A DNA stretch of 64,000 nucleotides from Bacillota bacterium (GCA_023415055.1 JAEZLZ010000052.1:22003-86002); one strand, 5' to 3'. Shown: positions 1 through 8,986, counted from the first letter of the stretch. Made by a program: numbers and translations. Notes: a model not told the origin generated them from the letters alone.

Positions 1-9
1 GCTGATTAC

Positions 10-38
10 TTGACACATTGGATAAAATGTATTACGAT
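10..38 (+). promoter_or_regulatory. ssrA promoter
   Basis: A TTGACA -35 box (10-15) is followed after exactly 17 bases by TACGAT (33-38). This would start transcription near 45, about 35 bases before the mature tmRNA end, leaving a 5' leader for RNase P to remove. Seen directly; not experimentally supported. Confidence 0.6.
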
Positions 39-78
39 AAATGTGCGTTTGAATGCCGGATTTACAATCTTACCTAAC

Positions 79-440
79 GGGGTTGTACTGGTTTCGACGG
101 GGGTTTTGAAATTGTATAAGCCATTCGCAGACTAGGACTGCGTCATCAACTTAGAACTAAAATTAAACGCAAACAATAATTACGAATTAGCTGCTGCGTA
201 AGCAGCTTGTCGACCCTAAGCAACTCGCGGCTTAGGACCTCGGCATCAAATTAGCGGGGCCCTCTATCTCCAAAGCTTTGCGGAGGTAGAAGAAACATGA
301 AGCTACCGAAACCATGAGCCTGTCTGTCGGCGCTTGGCGGAGGGAACAGCGAACTTCGGGTTCGCATAAAAGATAGACTGTAATGGGAGAAAATGCAATG
401 AATGGGCTTTCGGACAGGGGTTCAACTCCCCTCAGCTCCA
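79..440 (+). ncRNA. ssrA: tmRNA (transfer-messenger RNA)
   Basis: One-piece tmRNA that rescues stalled ribosomes by acting as alanyl-tRNA and then as mRNA for a degradation tag. The 5' end GGGGTTG (79-85) pairs with CAGCTCC (433-439), the discriminator A is at 440, and the T arm is GGGGTTCAACTCCCC (417-431). The terminal CCA is not encoded. The 5' segment contains the conserved GGTTTCGACGGGG. The tag reading frame resumes at GCA (169-171) and ends at TAA (199-201), giving ANNNYELAAA after the charged alanine. The last 22 bases of the gene serve as the attachment core for two integrative elements. An intrinsic terminator follows at 448-478. Confidence 0.95.
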
Positions 441-441
441 T
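419..441 (+). other. attachment core, copy 1 (inside ssrA 3' end)
   Basis: The core that begins GTTCAACTCC and ends CAGCTCCAT (420-441) occurs exactly at 7586-7607 and 51506-51527. This copy is part of the functional tmRNA, so it is the chromosome-left junction of element 1. Repeats of a tRNA-like 3' end next to an integrase gene are the usual mark of site-specific integration. Confidence 0.9.
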
Positions 442-447
442 CGAATT

Positions 448-478
448 TTACCACATCTACCACAAGATGTGGTATTTT
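448..478 (+). terminator. ssrA terminator supplied by element 1
   Basis: TACCACATCT (449-458) pairs with AGATGTGGTA across a short loop and is followed by TTTTTAT. It lies just downstream of the att core, on element DNA, so element 1 brings its own terminator for the tmRNA it inserts behind. Confidence 0.8.
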
Positions 479-529
479 TATGCCTATAAATATCCATATA
501 TTGTATAAAAACATACGTTCCATACAATA

Positions 530-610
530 GGTAGACATATAGGTAGACACATTCGAAAAAGCATGGTATTATATAGATAATTTGGTAGACTTTTTTGAAA
601 GGTGGTAGAC
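530..610 (+). promoter_or_regulatory. GGTAGAC repeats, left end of element 1
   Basis: The heptamer GGTAGAC occurs at 530-536, 542-548, 584-590 and 604-610, in the same orientation, between the att core and the integrase start. Two more copies lie at the other end of the element (7428-7434 and 7439-7445). Placement at both ends fits arm-type binding sites of the element 1 integrase. The binding itself is inferred. Confidence 0.55.
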
Positions 611-612
611 AA

Positions 613-1809
613 ATGACAAAAGCTAATAAGACAGGTATAAATAAAAATAAAAAACACTCATATAAGCAAAAGCCAAATAGACATAAGGTTGAGACGAATA
701 TATATTATGATACCGCGAAGAAGCTTTACTATGTCAATCTTGACTATGGTAAAGATGAGAATGGAAAACGAATTAAGCCTAATGTAACTACAAAAACCAA
801 AAAAGAAGCACAGCAGATACTTAGGGAATTCCAAGCTAATAAAACCAAGGGAACACTTGTAAAACCTAAAGAAGATAAGTTATCAGACTGGCTTAAATAT
901 TGGATAAATGATATATGTAAGAATAATAGAGCCGAAACTACGGTTTATGGATATGAAAATATAATAAAAAATCATATTAATCCCGTTTTGGGAAATATAA
1001 AACTTCAAAATCTAACACCAATACAGATACAGCAATATTACAGTAAGCTTATTAATCGAGCTGAGAACCCACTGTCAGAAAACACAGTTCGAAAACATCA
1101 TGACTTGCTTAAGACTGCTTTAGGGGTTGCAGTAAAACAGGACATATTACTCCGCAATCCATGCGATAAAGTTGAAGCTCCAAAGAAGACAAAACCCGAA
1201 CAGAATTTCTATACAGCGGAACAAGTCAAAGGCTTAAAAGAACTATTAGAAAACCACAGACTAAAAACAGCAATTTACCTCTTGGCTCAATTTGGATTAA
1301 GAAGGGGAGAATTATGTGGATTAAGGTGGGAAAACATAGACTTTGAGAAAAAAGCAATCTATATCGTTGAAACGAGAACTACAGCTGGGCAGAATGAAAT
1401 AATAAAAGAACCAAAGAATAGAACTTCATTTCGTACATTACTGTTAGTAGACGTCATTATTCCAATTCTACAAGAAGAATATGCTAGACAACAGGAAAAT
1501 AGAAAGAAGTATGGCAAGGATTATATAGAAACAGATTATGTCATAGTCATGGAGAATGGTAAACCTTATAGACCAAACTACTTATCTGAACTATTCACTA
1601 AATTTATAGAGGAGACGCATCTTCCTAAACTTACGTTGCATGGCTTACGTCATACAGTAGCATCAATACTATTTGAAGAGAATCTACAAACTAAAAAAGT
1701 ATCGGATTATCTAGGGCATTCTAATGTAGGTACAACAAATGAAATATATGCTCATTTTACAAGGAAAACTCATGAAGATACAGCGAACTTGTTAGCTAGT
1801 AAAATATAG
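613..1809 (+). CDS. int: tyrosine integrase of element 1
   Basis: Tyrosine recombinase of the phage/ICE integrase type, about 398 residues. It would cut and join DNA at the ssrA core. An N-terminal arm-binding AP2-like region (about 20-75, YYDTAKKLYYVNLDYG) is followed by a SAM-like core-binding domain (about 90-190) and the catalytic domain. Visible catalytic residues: R230 in GLRRGELCGLRW, H343-x-x-R346 in HGLRH, H369 in LGHSN and nucleophile Y379 in YAHF. I chose ATG at 613 because AAAGGTGG (598-605) is correctly spaced from it; an upstream in-frame TTG at 595 has no ribosome site. The gene sits immediately inside the left att core, the usual place for an integrase. Overlapping GGTAGAC repeats could let the protein repress its own promoter. 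Confidence 0.93.
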   Translation: MTKANKTGINKNKKHSYKQKPNRHKVETNIYYDTAKKLYYVNLDYGKDENGKRIKPNVTTKTKKEAQQILREFQANKTKGTLVKPKEDKLSDWLKYWINDICKNNRAETTVYGYENIIKNHINPVLGNIKLQNLTPIQIQQYYSKLINRAENPLSENTVRKHHDLLKTALGVAVKQDILLRNPCDKVEAPKKTKPEQNFYTAEQVKGLKELLENHRLKTAIYLLAQFGLRRGELCGLRWENIDFEKKAIYIVETRTTAGQNEIIKEPKNRTSFRTLLLVDVIIPILQEEYARQQENRKKYGKDYIETDYVIVMENGKPYRPNYLSELFTKFIEETHLPKLTLHGLRHTVASILFEENLQTKKVSDYLGHSNVGTTNEIYAHFTRKTHEDTANLLASKI

Positions 1810-1925
1810 TATAATATAAGTCTATTGCATACACAGAATTTAGATACAGTATCATCCAATTCAAATGGTATTGATTGTAATTTTGCTGGGTTACTAGCTG
1901 GTGAAAATAACAGGAGGAAGATAAA

Positions 1926-3065
1926 TTGTTTCATACAATAACTATAAGCCACATTGTTCCGTATGATTATAGAACTAATACTAATAGGATTATTTTTGAA
2001 CAGTTGGAGAATGAATATGGAGTAACTATCAATGAACGAAGGGGTAAGTACAAGAAGTTAAGTCTAAGTCCATGTATAGGAATCTGGATAGATTTCTGGA
2101 AAATTAATATGGATGCATTTCCTGTTAATATGGACTATAAATATTTTATTAATATCTATTTTAATCCGTTGGAAATGATAACAAGCTCTCGAATACATAA
2201 TACGAATGAATTAGATATCCCGTTGATTAGAGAAAAATTTAACGATGCCTTGAGATATGTAAGCAATGATTTTATGGATTTTAATGATTGGCAAGTTAAA
2301 CGTATTGATTATGCAAGCTATTTTTTGTCGGAATACCATTATGAATACATTGAGCTTTTTAAGAAGAGTAAGTTACCGCTTAAAGTTAAGAAACTAGAAT
2401 ATGAAGGTTCGATGTATTATAGAAACAAATCACGGACATATAATTTTTACTCTAAGCAGTTTCATACCGAACATCATAAAAAGTTTTCTGTAGATGAGAA
2501 GGCTCAAGCAAATGATTATGTTCGCATAGAGGTTCAATATAAATATAGTCCAATTCGTTCGATACAGAAGAAGAATAATATGTCGGATAGAACGGTGAAA
2601 AATATTCTTAGTGGTAGAATAGCTCTAGAGGAAATTACGAACGCCTACAATAAATGTATATGCAAAGGAGATTTCTATAAATTAAAAACAGCTCAGCGTA
2701 GAATTGATAAGTCTGATTATACAGATGCAACTAAGGAAAAATTAAAGGATTTCTTAGTATATCTACGTAAGAGAAAATATAGCAATCTAAATGAAGCAAA
2801 AGCTGACTTTATGAAAGCTATGAATAAATCGGTAGCAACCTTTGATGATTGGATTGCTAAGCTTGAGTCAATTAATATAAATCCTGTTACTCTGCCTGAC
2901 GATTTCCCTGTGCCTGTTCTTGCTAATCAACTTGATGTAATAAGGAAAAATATAATTGATAGTAGTTATTTCTTGGACAACAATACAGATATAGATTGGT
3001 TAGAAAACAGTGATATGGAAATTATAAGAAACTATCCACTAATCGGCAATGATATTTCAATCTAG
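1926..3065 (+). CDS. gene II/X-like rolling-circle replication protein
   Basis: About 380 residues, resembling the phage/plasmid replication proteins of the filamentous-phage gene II/X type, which nick one strand to start rolling-circle replication. Supporting segments are NIYFNPLEM (about 75), WQVKRIDYASYF (about 122-133), YNFYSKQFH (about 176) and DYVRIEVQYK (about 202-211), matching the family pattern RID...N-YxKxxE...RIExxxK. I could not identify the nicking tyrosine with certainty. TTG at 1926 is the start, preceded by AGGAGGA (1911-1917). It follows the integrase by about 115 bases in the same direction. Its presence suggests the excised element replicates as a circle or plasmid. A non-replicative relative cannot be excluded. 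Confidence 0.6.
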   Translation: MFHTITISHIVPYDYRTNTNRIIFEQLENEYGVTINERRGKYKKLSLSPCIGIWIDFWKINMDAFPVNMDYKYFINIYFNPLEMITSSRIHNTNELDIPLIREKFNDALRYVSNDFMDFNDWQVKRIDYASYFLSEYHYEYIELFKKSKLPLKVKKLEYEGSMYYRNKSRTYNFYSKQFHTEHHKKFSVDEKAQANDYVRIEVQYKYSPIRSIQKKNNMSDRTVKNILSGRIALEEITNAYNKCICKGDFYKLKTAQRRIDKSDYTDATKEKLKDFLVYLRKRKYSNLNEAKADFMKAMNKSVATFDDWIAKLESININPVTLPDDFPVPVLANQLDVIRKNIIDSSYFLDNNTDIDWLENSDMEIIRNYPLIGNDISI

Positions 3066-3603
3066 CTGAGAGTATAGAATAGAAGAATTGTATTGATACT
3101 AATTTAACCCTTCTATACGTTAAATAGGCTCTAAATCCTTTAGGTGATAAATATACCGTCTAATGGATTTAAGAGCCTTATTTCTTTATATACTCAAAAT
3201 AGAGCCAAGAATAGTAATAGAAGAAGGGGGGTACTAGGGGAGTTTGATAATGACATAAAAAAGAACATGTGTTCTGAATTAATTTAATACATATAATATT
3301 AACACGACATTAAAATTAAATACTGTTTAAAATCTATGATAAATAAAGGCTCTAATTACATTAGTTAAAAAGGTTACGACAAATAGAATTTTTATAAGAA
3401 TGATAATGTTTTTATATAATATACACTCAATATAATATCTTTACGACTTATACCCTCAATTTTTGGTACTGTATATAGGTGTGTTTCGGTGAATTTTCGT
3501 CAGTCTTTTTTAATAAATATTTAAATTATATTTACAAAATATGTAACTTGTATAATTCTACTGCATCTAATGGTTGAATATTCTTTGAAAGGAGGTGGGG
3601 AAC
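3066..3603 (+). other. AT-rich intergenic region of element 1 with a terminator
   Basis: No credible gene. AGGCTCTAAATCC (3126-3138) pairs with GGATTTAAGAGCCT (3165-3178), followed by TATTTCTTTAT: a terminator for the rep gene. A G-rich stretch (GGGGGGTACTAGGGGAG, about 3226-3242) is out of character with the surroundings and could be part of a replication origin, but nothing proves it. The last 60 bases hold the promoter region of the sigma factor gene. Confidence 0.5.
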
Positions 3604-4086
3604 TTGGCTGATTTTTCAGAAATATATGAAGAATATATACGTAAAGTATATCGCTTTTTACTTGCACTTTCTGGTTGTGAGTGTACAGCAGAGGAACTTA
3701 CTCAACAAACTTTTTATAAGGCTTTTTTACATATAGAACACTTTGAAGGACGTAGTAGTTTATATACTTGGCTATGTCAAATAGGCAAAAATGAATGGCT
3801 GATGGAATGTAGGAAGAAAACGATTATTTCTTATAATGAACTTGAAAAAATTTCGGACAATAAAAATCCAGAGACAGAAGCAATCCGACATGCTGAACAG
3901 AGATTGGTTCAAGAAGCTATACAGAGAATGCCATCATTATATAGAGATGTAATGATTTATCGAACCTATGGAGATTTGTCTTTTGAAGAAATTGCTACAA
4001 TCTTTGGCAAAACTGAGAGTTGGGCAAAGGTAACCTACTTTCGGGGAAAAGAAAAATTAAGAAATGAGTTGGAGGGAAGTATATGA
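3604..4086 (+). CDS. ECF RNA polymerase sigma factor
   Basis: About 160 residues with the two-domain layout of extracytoplasmic-function sigma factors. Region 2 (about 8-72) includes AEELTQQTFYKAFLHIEHF and SSLYTWLCQIGKNEW, which bind the -10 element and core polymerase. Region 4 (about 105-155) ends in the helix-turn-helix LSFEEIATIFGKTESWAKV. TTG at 3604 is preferred because GGAGG (3591-3595) is 8 bases upstream; GTG at 3595 overlaps that site. The stop overlaps the start of the next gene (ATGA), the classic arrangement of a sigma factor with its anti-sigma factor. Sigma genes on small replicative elements are uncommon. Confidence 0.88.
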   Translation: MADFSEIYEEYIRKVYRFLLALSGCECTAEELTQQTFYKAFLHIEHFEGRSSLYTWLCQIGKNEWLMECRKKTIISYNELEKISDNKNPETEAIRHAEQRLVQEAIQRMPSLYRDVMIYRTYGDLSFEEIATIFGKTESWAKVTYFRGKEKLRNELEGSI

Positions 4087-5360
4087 TACCATGCGAAGTA
4101 TATAATGACTTGATAATGTTATATGTATCAGAGGAATGTACAGAGTGCACAAGGCAATTGGTTGAGGAACACTTAAAAACCTGTCCCGACTGTCAAAAAT
4201 ATTATCAGGGATTATTAGAACCGATAACAAAGGTAGAGTTAATGCCTGAACTATTAGATGAAAAAGTAAAAGATTTTGAAGTTAAGAAGAGTCTTTTAAA
4301 AATCCGAAAACGTTGGTTCATCTCAGTAGTCAGTATAGTTTTGATTTTAGGATTGACATTAGGTACTGGTTATATGACTTATAACCAAGCAAGAGGAGAA
4401 GGAATTTGTTTTACTAATCAAGATGAGCTGATGATGTCGAAATCATTTATTAAAGCAATCAAAAATGGAAATTATGAAAAGGCATTTTCAATGCTTAATA
4501 TCGAAAAGATGTATAAATACATAACCATTGACCAAGTTGAGAGTTTGGTACACCTACAAGGAAGATTATATTCGGTTGAACCTATTAATGAGTGGAGTAT
4601 GGATGAAAAAGAAGTATTAATTAACAAAGTCACTATGTGCTCTGATTATTACAAGGAAATGGGCTTTAAAAGCTATAAAGAAAAGCAGTGGAAGGAATTC
4701 TTAAGAAGAATGGAGAATATGAAATCTCAAGGAATAACAATAACGGATTATACAATAGATGCAGTTCATTATATTAAGAACGATGATAATGGAAAAGGAT
4801 GTTGGGATATAGATTTTAAGGTTAAGTGCAGTAATCAGGATATTGGTTGGATTACATTAAGAATTAATAATGATGCTATTATGATTGTTGATGATAAATG
4901 GAGTACAAATATTTTGCAAAGCAATCTTTTATTACCAGAGGATGTTGATACTTATTACACATATACCTATACTGGGGAAAGGGAACTGTGGAATGCTGAA
5001 CTTAAAGTAATTGAAACGCCTAAATTTACTAAAACAGATAGCGGATTGGATGTCGAAGTTGAAACAAAAAGGGTATTAGTGATAAATTATGAAGGAGAAT
5101 TAGCTGATTTATCTTCTTCAAAAAATATAGAGATTACATATAGGTGTAATGATGAAAGTTATAATAGAATTACGGGTATTATAGGAAATATTTCATCTAA
5201 GACATTTACATTAAATTCAGTAATTACTAATGGTATACTCTATGATGAAGATGATATAATTACAGTGCTAATAGGTGCGAATAGAAAAGTCACACTAATC
5301 AATGGTACGATTGTGAATAGTGGAGACAGTTTATCAGTTCTTAAATTAAGGTGTAAGTGA
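4083..5360 (+). CDS. membrane anti-sigma factor with large extracytoplasmic domain
   Basis: About 425 residues. The first 45 form a zinc-binding anti-sigma (ZAS-like) domain with cysteines near 4, 19 and 22 and the HLKTCPDC motif (H-x3-C-x2-C). A single transmembrane helix follows (about 78-99, WFISVVSIVLILGLTLGTGYM). The remaining 325 residues would be outside the cell; I recognise no family in them. Translation is coupled to the sigma gene by a 4-base overlap. The likely job is to hold the sigma factor at the membrane until the outer domain senses a signal; the signal is unknown. Confidence 0.8.
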   Translation: MIPCEVYNDLIMLYVSEECTECTRQLVEEHLKTCPDCQKYYQGLLEPITKVELMPELLDEKVKDFEVKKSLLKIRKRWFISVVSIVLILGLTLGTGYMTYNQARGEGICFTNQDELMMSKSFIKAIKNGNYEKAFSMLNIEKMYKYITIDQVESLVHLQGRLYSVEPINEWSMDEKEVLINKVTMCSDYYKEMGFKSYKEKQWKEFLRRMENMKSQGITITDYTIDAVHYIKNDDNGKGCWDIDFKVKCSNQDIGWITLRINNDAIMIVDDKWSTNILQSNLLLPEDVDTYYTYTYTGERELWNAELKVIETPKFTKTDSGLDVEVETKRVLVINYEGELADLSSSKNIEITYRCNDESYNRITGIIGNISSKTFTLNSVITNGILYDEDDIITVLIGANRKVTLINGTIVNSGDSLSVLKLRCK

Positions 5361-5685
5361 AATTGATTTTCATTAAATAGGACAATATGTATAATGATAG
5401 ACAGAATAAGAGACAACAAGAATTATACATACTTTAGAGCTTCTCTATCTTTCTCAAATGCTAAAAGGAGGGAAAACATGTCCCTCCTTTAGCATATCCA
5501 TATACCAATATTATTATCTAATAGAGCTTATTCCTTATTCTTTAGCTCTCCAATGTAACACAATAGATATTATGTTACTTATCGTATTTTGATTTAAACA
5601 CCGCTAAATTAAGGGTTTCCTTGATGCTGTCGGTTCTTTTTTGTTTAAATATATTGAAAAAGGAAGATGAATGTAACATATTGTG
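5361..5685 (+). other. intergenic region with inverted repeats
   Basis: No gene. TGCTAAAAGGAGGGA (5459-5473) pairs with TCCCTCCTTTAGCA (5481-5494), a strong hairpin without a clear U-tract. TGTAACA (5554-5560) and GTTACTT (5574-5580) form an inverted pair like one that overlaps the next promoter, see the entry at 5672-5714. Confidence 0.45.
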
Positions 5686-5714
5686 TTGACAAGTTACATT
5701 GAAAATGGTAATAT
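5672..5714 (+). promoter_or_regulatory. promoter with overlapping TGTAACA/TGTTGACAAGTTACA operator
   Basis: TTGACA (5686-5691), 17-base spacer, TAATAT (5709-5714). TGTAACA (5672-5678) and GTTACA (5693-5698) are an inverted pair spanning the -35 box. A second inverted pair sits about 118 bases upstream. This looks like a repressible promoter for the recombinase gene at 5747. Confidence 0.55.
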
Positions 5715-5746
5715 TTGACTCATATAAATTTAAGGAGATTGCAGAT

Positions 5747-6298
5747 ATGAAAACAGTACAACCTATACGTGACCCTAAATTAATATCTTTTATGAAAGAT
5801 AAGCTCAAAACTAAGCATGAGAAGTACTATATTATGTTTATATGTGGTATCAATATCGGATTAAGGGTTTCCGATGTATTAAATCTAAAAGTATCTGATA
5901 TTATGGGCAGGAGTCATATATTAATCACCGAGCAAAAGACAGGAAAACATAAACGCTTCTTAATTAATGACAAATTATTATGTGAACTTGAAAGATACAT
6001 AAGAGACAATGAATTAGGTATTGATGATTACTTAGTGCAGAGTAGAAAAGGTGAAAATAAACCACTTACTAGAATACAGGCTTATAGGGTATTAAATGAT
6101 GTAGCAAAGGAACTAGGATTACAAGAGATTGGTACGCATACTATGAGAAAGACATTTGGTTTCTGGCATTATAAACAGTATAAGGATATTGCTATATTAC
6201 AGGATATCTTTAATCATTCTGCTCCTAGTATTACATTGAGATATATTGGTATAAATGATGATATGAAAGATGATACTATTAGGAATTTCTATATTTAA
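5747..6298 (+). CDS. small tyrosine recombinase
   Basis: About 183 residues, only the catalytic half of a tyrosine recombinase. R is in GLRVSDVLNL, H-x-x-R in THTMRKTF, H in FNHSAPS and Y in RYIG, so the R-H-R-H-Y set appears complete. The N-terminal core-binding domain is missing, as in many small Xer-like proteins of Firmicutes plasmids and phages. ATG at 5747 has AAGGAGATT upstream; a longer frame from 5699 would start upstream of the predicted -10 box and is unlikely. A second recombinase on the same 7-kb element may resolve multimers or invert DNA. No target site is visible. Confidence 0.8.
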   Translation: MKTVQPIRDPKLISFMKDKLKTKHEKYYIMFICGINIGLRVSDVLNLKVSDIMGRSHILITEQKTGKHKRFLINDKLLCELERYIRDNELGIDDYLVQSRKGENKPLTRIQAYRVLNDVAKELGLQEIGTHTMRKTFGFWHYKQYKDIAILQDIFNHSAPSITLRYIGINDDMKDDTIRNFYI

Positions 6299-6574
6299 CA
6301 TTAGTTGGACTTGTGTGAAATAAGCATAAGTCCTTCTGTTTTTGTGACACGATTTAAAGAGGGGGTGAAAAAAACTTATAATACTAATAGTAATGATGAA
6401 AATAAGAGTAGCTGATTTGTTGTGATATTTACCAATACTAGTCAATGTCGAGAATGTAATGAAAAAAATGTAGAATATTTCATAATTTAGGAAAAAACTA
6501 TTGAAAACATATATCAAAAGTAATATAGTTGAATTAGGAATAATTAACTATTATTATGGAAATGAGGTGTTTTT

Positions 6575-7417
6575 ATGAAGTATAATTCAGCAAAATTAGT
6601 TACTGACGGAGTTATTAGTGAAGTAGACTTACAGGATATGAGGGAAGATAAAATTAAAGAACTATTAGGTAATTTGTTTTGTCCTGGGGAAGATTGTATG
6701 GCGACATTATTTATTAGTCATAACTCAAGAAATGGTGGCAAGACAGTATATCTGAAAGCTATGAATGAAAATCATATAGACACCTGTCCATATAAAGATG
6801 AAAATTTCAAAGCTATTACTACTAGAATACCAATAGGTGGTTTTTATACGGAGGAGCAAATAAATACATATGTTCGAAATCTATATCGAGATGTAACTAC
6901 ACCTATTGAAGAGAAGAAGAGAAAAAAAGGGCAGGTTCGTAAAAAAGGAGAAACTACTAAATTAACAAAGGATAAAATAAGTAGAGTAGTCAAATCTGGT
7001 AGAATTATATATGGTGATGATAAAACCGAGGGTAATAAGGGAAGAATGAGTAGGAGGTATGAGGTTACAGCAGACGACAAAGGTGATATGGTAGGTGTTT
7101 ATGGCTATGTTGAAAGTATAACAGAAGATAAATATGGATTATTCCATATAAAATATAAAGATGATAGACTGCGGAATCTTGATATATTAATTGGTTCAGT
7201 ATATAAATATAACAATGCTGATGATTTCAGCCGTATGGGGCAATTGCTGAAATATTATAACGAAGCAATTGCTAAGTCCCAAAAGGTATATTGTGTCTGT
7301 GCAGGATTGGTTACAGAATACAATAATCAGTTAACAATAGAACTACAGACTAACCATAGCTTTGTGGTTGACGGACTTAATATTACTAATATTGTTAGAA
7401 ATAATGTTCGGGATTAA
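6575..7417 (+). CDS. hypothetical protein with N-terminal Cys/His cluster
   Basis: About 280 residues, not recognised. Residues about 36-73 contain C-x4-C...H...H-x3-CPY (FCPGEDCMATL and NENHIDTCPYK), a possible zinc site like the one at the start of CoiA-type proteins. A lysine-rich linker (about 112-140) separates it from a C-terminal region with beta-strand character. ATG at 6575 has GAGGTG upstream. It is the last gene of element 1, followed by the right-end GGTAGAC repeats, the usual place for cargo. No membrane segment or signal peptide. Confidence 0.65.
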   Translation: MKYNSAKLVTDGVISEVDLQDMREDKIKELLGNLFCPGEDCMATLFISHNSRNGGKTVYLKAMNENHIDTCPYKDENFKAITTRIPIGGFYTEEQINTYVRNLYRDVTTPIEEKKRKKGQVRKKGETTKLTKDKISRVVKSGRIIYGDDKTEGNKGRMSRRYEVTADDKGDMVGVYGYVESITEDKYGLFHIKYKDDRLRNLDILIGSVYKYNNADDFSRMGQLLKYYNEAIAKSQKVYCVCAGLVTEYNNQLTIELQTNHSFVVDGLNITNIVRNNVRD

Positions 7418-7427
7418 TATAAGTTTT

Positions 7428-7445
7428 GGTAGACATTTGGTAGAC
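7428..7445 (+). promoter_or_regulatory. GGTAGAC repeats, right end of element 1
   Basis: Two copies of GGTAGAC (7428-7434, 7439-7445), 11 bases apart in the same orientation as the four copies at the left end. They lie about 140 bases inside the second att core. Putative arm-type sites of the element 1 integrase. Confidence 0.55.
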
Positions 7446-7585
7446 TCAACTAAAAAAGATTATAAAAATTTCAGAATTTTTACTTTTATAGGGATAATGC
7501 AAAATGAACTGAAAGCATGGAAATTAAGTAATTCTTCAATGTTTATTATAAAAAATTAAACGTCTGAAAATTCCATAAAACAACA

Positions 7586-7607
7586 GTTCAACTCCCCTCA
7601 GCTCCAT
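7586..7607 (+). other. attachment core, copy 2 (junction of elements 1 and 2)
   Basis: Exact 22-base copy of the ssrA 3' end. Upstream bases do not continue the tmRNA sequence, so this is an att repeat and not a second tmRNA gene. It separates the two elements. Confidence 0.9.
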
Positions 7608-7611
7608 ACAC

Positions 7612-7660
7612 TCGGGAATGCCGTAGAATTAAGGCTTTGAGCCTCTACGATATTCCTTTT
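7612..7660 (+). terminator. terminator next to att copy 2
   Basis: GGGAAT-GC-CGTAGA pairs with TCTACG-AT-ATTCC across a loop that itself contains GGCTTTGAGCC, followed by TTTTTT (7657-7662). If element 2 inserted first, this would have been the tmRNA terminator. Confidence 0.75.
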
Positions 7661-7661
7661 T

Positions 7662-7703
7662 TGTTGTCAAAATAGTCATTTTTTTGTTGTCAAAATGTTG
7701 TCA
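7662..7703 (+). promoter_or_regulatory. TGTTGTCA repeats, left end of element 2
   Basis: TGTTGTCA occurs at 7662-7669, 7685-7692 and 7696-7703, between att copy 2 and the second integrase. Two further copies are at the far end of the element (51424-51431, 51436-51443). Likely arm-type sites of the element 2 integrase; they differ completely from those of element 1. Confidence 0.6.
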
Positions 7704-7720
7704 GGTTTTTGCTATCATAT

Positions 7721-8986
7721 TTACATCTTTTCCATAGCTAAACGAACCTTTTCACTGACATCATCTGTTGGTTTATAATACGCACTTATGGTGGTTCTTG
7801 AATTGGTGTGTCCGATTAATTTAGTGACCTTAGACAACGGCACGTCTTGATCGATTAAATTACTTGTCCATGTTTTTCGGATTTTATGAGATGACTTATA
7901 ATCGATGCCAGCAGCTCTACAGACGACTTCAAGTGTTCGCGCAAAGTTACGTTTGGTTTCTTGGGTCCCTTTATTAGTGCATACTACGTACTTACTACTG
8001 ATACCCATTTGTTGATTGCGTCTTTGCAGTTCTCTTAAGACATCAATTGCAGCATCGCATATTTCTATTCTGCGTCTACCAGCCTTCGTCTTTGGTGTAG
8101 TATCTTTTTTAATCATTTTGCCGGTGTAATTAAGATTCTCATCCCGTTCTTTAATCACGACATTACCCTTATTAATCTTGATAATCCTGTTATCGAAGTC
8201 AATGTCATCCCATGTAAGAGCTATAAGTTCACCGATTCGAAGACCTAGTTTAAAATTGAGAAGAATTGCAGGTGCTGTACGATATCTCCTTGATTTAGAC
8301 CAAGCGTTACTGATGGCATATTTTAACTTCTCTTTTTCACTATCCGTAAAACTGTCAAGTGACTCGTCATTATCATCACAATCGGGATCCTCTGTTTTCA
8401 TTACACAAGGACGAAATTCAACTTTGTCCATAGGATTTTTCGTGATATATTCGAGCGACACTGCTTTTTCCAAAGATTGATCAAGTAACTCAATAATCTT
8501 TTTTAATGACGATAGGCTCAGACCGGAATCAATCTTGGCATTAATATACATTTGCATGTCATTCAAAGTAATATTGTACAAGGCCATATCACCGATTTTA
8601 TTGTTTTTAACATGGTGAATATATGTACTTTCAATCCTGTCATAAGTTGAACTTTTAACATTGCGGTATTTATAAGTCTTGAGCCAATAGTCTATGAAGT
8701 CACTCAAAGTGTAAATGTTTTTGCCAGCTTCATCTACAATTTTATCTTTTCGTTTAAACTCTTTGATCTTGTTTCGCACTTCGACTTCAGTCATTCCATA
8801 AATATATTTTCTTTTATGATTTCTATCATAGACTGTAGCCATATATCTTCCGTCAGATCTTATTGTGATCTGTTTCTTCATTTCGCTCCCTTCTTGTTGT
8901 GACATCGCGCTTGCTGTTATTATACCACTTGATTCCAACGCATCATATAATAATTTTAATTGTTCAAGATTTATTTTTTCTGACAT
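7721..8986 (-). CDS. int: tyrosine integrase of element 2
   Basis: About 421 residues, a phage/ICE-type tyrosine recombinase read toward the att core. An arm-binding N-terminal part (ITIRSDGRYMATVYDRNHKRKYIYG) is followed by a SAM-like domain and the catalytic domain with R in GLRIGELIALTW, H-x-x-R in SHKIRKTW, H in LIGHTNSRT and Y in AYYKPT. Two starts are possible: ATG at 8986 with GTGAGG upstream, and an internal ATG (MKKQITIRSDG, codon 36) with AAGGGAGCG upstream; the shorter form matches the usual start of the family better. Its sequence differs clearly from the element 1 integrase although both use the ssrA core. Confidence 0.93.
   Translation of the reverse strand: MSEKINLEQLKLLYDALESSGIITASAMSQQEGSEMKKQITIRSDGRYMATVYDRNHKRKYIYGMTEVEVRNKIKEFKRKDKIVDEAGKNIYTLSDFIDYWLKTYKYRNVKSSTYDRIESTYIHHVKNNKIGDMALYNITLNDMQMYINAKIDSGLSLSSLKKIIELLDQSLEKAVSLEYITKNPMDKVEFRPCVMKTEDPDCDDNDESLDSFTDSEKEKLKYAISNAWSKSRRYRTAPAILLNFKLGLRIGELIALTWDDIDFDNRIIKINKGNVVIKERDENLNYTGKMIKKDTTPKTKAGRRRIEICDAAIDVLRELQRRNQQMGISSKYVVCTNKGTQETKRNFARTLEVVCRAAGIDYKSSHKIRKTWTSNLIDQDVPLSKVTKLIGHTNSRTTISAYYKPTDDVSEKVRLAMEKM

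Noticed and set aside
232..441. Minus-strand 69-codon frame across the tmRNA
   Set aside because: It lies entirely within ssrA.
3226..3260. Rolling-circle double-strand origin for element 1 at the G-rich stretch
   Set aside because: No characterised nick-site match or adequate stem-loop could be shown; kept only as a remark.
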